From Pseudanabaenaceae cyanobacterium MP8IB2.15 (GTDB lineage: Bacteria > Cyanobacteriota > Cyanobacteriia > Pseudanabaenales > Pseudanabaenaceae), in the NCBI GenBank assembly GCA_030248825.1, contig JARCMB010000123.1, positions 1 through 6,880 on the forward strand: a stretch of 6,880 nucleotides of DNA, read 5' to 3'. Made by a program: the position numbers and the translations under genes. The notes beneath the pieces were generated by a model, which searched no databases, was not told the origin of the DNA, and saw only the letters and a list, made by a program, of their open reading frames with translations. Positions 5,501 through 6,880 of this stretch are shown here, in pieces. Numbering within the stretch: position 1 is the stretch's first letter; each line of letters starts with the position of its first letter.

Positions 5501-5953
5501 GTGGATATCATCTTTCTCGGTCTTGGCTATTTTGGTCTAGTTGCAGCAGTTGGTTTGAGCATTATTGGTAGTTGTATTGGCTGCACCAGTGCGGGATTAG
5601 CAGCAGATGGAGCGATGTTGGAAACCGAAACAGGACACGGCAAGTTTTTGGGGTTAATTGCTCTGCCTTCTTCGCAATCGATTCTCGGCATCGTCCTGAT
5701 GTTTATTTTGAAAGGCTATCTCACAGTCCCTGAAAACGGATTGGGCATTTTTGCAATCGGCTCTCTATCAGGGCTGGCGCTGATGTTTAGTGCTATATAT
5801 CAGGGGCAGTGCTGCGCGATGGCGATCAATGTTTCAAAGAACAAGCCTGAAATCTTTGGTAAGTCACTAGTTGCGGCTGGGATCGTTGAAGGCTTTGCTG
5901 TATTTATGTTCGTGATGGCACTAGTTTTAGCCCAAGGTTTGGGGAAAGCTTAG
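5501..5953 (+). CDS. ntpK: V/A-type ATPase subunit K (double-hairpin proteolipid of the rotor ring)
   Basis: Subunit K forms the membrane rotor ring that carries ions past subunit I. The start is a GTG at 5501, supported by AGGA 9 nt upstream. The 150 residues hold four membrane helices (about 8-34, 47-73, 81-108, 118-146) arranged as two fused hairpins, as in the 16-kDa proteolipids of V-type enzymes and E. hirae NtpK (156 aa). The ion site matches NtpK: ALPSSQSILG in helix 2 corresponds to LPGTQGLYG (Leu55, Ser58, Gln59), Gln101 in AIYQGQ corresponds to Gln110, and Glu130 in AAGIVEGFAVF of helix 4 corresponds to Glu139. Helix 2 has no carboxylate, so there is one ion per four helices, the ratio expected of an ion pump. 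I infer Na+ as the likely ion. Cysteines at 25, 28, 104 and 105 are unusual. The next gene is convergent, so the cluster ends here. Confidence 0.92.
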   Translation: MDIIFLGLGYFGLVAAVGLSIIGSCIGCTSAGLAADGAMLETETGHGKFLGLIALPSSQSILGIVLMFILKGYLTVPENGLGIFAIGSLSGLALMFSAIYQGQCCAMAINVSKNKPEIFGKSLVAAGIVEGFAVFMFVMALVLAQGLGKA

Positions 5954-5990
5954 AGGCTGTTTATTAAGTGTCAACGACCTGCTCGATCGC

Positions 5991-6014
5991 CGCTAGGTTA
6001 GCGTGAGAGTTTTT
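5991..6014 (+). terminator. Weak candidate terminator after subunit K
   Basis: CGCTA (5991-5995) and TAGCG (5999-6003) form a short 5-bp stem with a 3-nt loop, followed after six bases by TTTTT (6010-6014), 38 nt past the stop of subunit K. The stem is short and the T-run is offset, so this is a candidate only. The convergent ABC gene ends at 6025, so a terminator is expected in this gap. Confidence 0.35.
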
Positions 6015-6024
6015 CACATGCCTA

Positions 6025-6880
6025 CTAAATTAAGCCAGCAGTTTCTTGGAGCGAGTGCAACCGCCTGTAAATGCCACCATGAGCTAAGAGATCGGTATGA
6101 GTTCCTACTTCGACAATGCGACCTCGATCGAGTACAACAATTTTATCCGCTTCCCGCACCGTACTAAGTCGATGCGCGATGATAATCGTGGTGCGTGTGC
6201 CCTGAATACGCCGCATTGCTAGCTGGATCGCCCGTTCCGACTCATAATCCAAACTAGAGGTCGCTTCATCAAATACCAACACATCAGGCTCGACCAGCAA
6301 AGCTCTGGCGATGCCTAGACGTTGCCGTTGCCCGCCCGATAGCCGCACACCACGTTCTCCCACAACCGTGTTGTAACCTTGGGGCAGCATATGGATAAAC
6401 TCATTCACTCTCGCGATCGAGCAAGCTTCCTCAACCTGCTCAAATGTCGCGCCCATATTCCCATAAGTGAGATTATCCAATAGGGAGCCATTAAATACAT
6501 CTACTTCTTGATGCACGATCGCCAACCGTCGCCGATAACCCGTAATGTCGAGATCTCGGATATCCTGACCATCAATCAAAATCCGTCCTTGATTTGACTC
6601 GAAATAGCGAAATAGCAGCTTCACCAAAGTCGATTTACCCGAACCAGATCGCCCCACCAGAGCGATAGTTTGATAAGGCTCGATCGATAAATTTACATCT
6701 TGAAGTACTGGGCGTTCTTGCTCATAGCTAAAGTTGATATGCTCAAATTCCACCTTGCCCGTAAATTGATAAGCTGTAGTGGAGTCATTTGCATTCACCA
6801 CCATGCCGTAGGCATCTCTTCCCACAGGCATCTGCATAAAATCATGAAACCGTAGCATCGAAGAAATTCGTCGAGCAAAT
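6025..6880 (-). CDS. ABC exporter, fused permease-ATPase (C-terminal part, runs off the window)
   Basis: This is the nucleotide-binding half of a type I (MsbA/multidrug-like) ABC exporter, which uses ATP to move substrate across the inner membrane. The frame stays open to the window edge, and the residues before the first ATG (ARRISSMLRFHDFMQMP) are the linker usually found between membrane domain and ATPase, so the ATG at 6858 is internal and the real start lies outside. Counted from that Met: A-loop Tyr45 in INFSYEQERPVLQDVNL, Walker A GRSGSGKST (69-77), Q-loop Gln117 (IVHQEVDVFNGSLLDNL), ABC signature VRLSGGQRQR (171-180), Walker B DVLVFDEATSSLD (192-204) and H-loop His229 (IIAHRLSTV). All catalytic residues are present. 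The region before the ATPase core (about 14-33) shows no known motif. The substrate cannot be told from this half. It is convergent with subunit K and has no evident tie to it. Confidence 0.93.
   Translation of the reverse strand, partial: FARRISSMLRFHDFMQMPVGRDAYGMVVNANDSTTAYQFTGKVEFEHINFSYEQERPVLQDVNLSIEPYQTIALVGRSGSGKSTLVKLLFRYFESNQGRILIDGQDIRDLDITGYRRRLAIVHQEVDVFNGSLLDNLTYGNMGATFEQVEEACSIARVNEFIHMLPQGYNTVVGERGVRLSGGQRQRLGIARALLVEPDVLVFDEATSSLDYESERAIQLAMRRIQGTRTTIIIAHRLSTVREADKIVVLDRGRIVEVGTHTDLLAHGGIYRRLHSLQETAGLI

Noticed and set aside
3546..5953. F-type ATP synthase a/c subunits or an N-ATPase cluster
   Set aside because: Subunit I has the large cytoplasmic N-terminal domain and SYLRLFALGLA of V/A enzymes, and K is a four-helix double hairpin rather than a two-helix c subunit.
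1..6880. CRISPR array, tRNA, rRNA, insertion sequence or phage integration site
   Set aside because: I saw no regularly spaced repeats, no tRNA-like cloverleaf, no transposase motif and no terminal inverted repeats with target duplication.

Overview
The window reads as cyanobacterial chromosome. The palindrome CGATCG, core of the HIP1 octamer GCGATCGC that is over-represented in many cyanobacteria, recurs in nearly every gene. There are perfect GCGATCGC copies near 1900, 3792 and 4850. Several gene families are also typical of cyanobacteria: a Uma2 nuclease, an SLH-plus-coiled-coil porin N-terminus, and small antitoxins of known cyanobacterial type. I cannot name the genus.

Layout. Positions 1-185 hold only a dubious gene tail. 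Positions 186-555 hold a minus-strand antitoxin (BrnA-like) preceded by the C-terminal relic of its BrnT-type toxin. A Uma2-family nuclease (562-1164, minus) follows. Next comes a minus-strand exported protein (1255-1707) that looks like a cyanobacterial porin cut off just as its beta-barrel begins, with a clear intrinsic terminator behind it. Divergent from it, hemW (1828-3054, plus) encodes the radical-SAM haem chaperone. It overlaps by 8 nt, tail to tail, an XRE/HigA-type antitoxin (3047-3367, minus), whose RelE/HigB-type toxin survives only as a C-terminal relic (3373-3510).

The second half carries two membrane subunits of a V/A-type rotary ATPase on the plus strand: subunit I (3546-5363, the stator with the conserved SYLRLFALGLA arginine) and the double-hairpin proteolipid subunit K (5501-5953). 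K has an ion site matching the Na+ site of Enterococcus hirae NtpK. No catalytic or stalk subunit (A, B, C, D, E, F) is present: toxin-antitoxin debris lies upstream and a convergent ABC exporter gene (6025 to the window edge, minus) lies downstream. The I-K pair is the most unusual content here.

The left half reads as accessory or decaying sequence: two antitoxins have outlived their toxins, and one porin is truncated. hemW is the only clear housekeeping gene. The genes form no single pathway. I and K must work together, and each antitoxin with its relic is the remains of one toxin-antitoxin operon.
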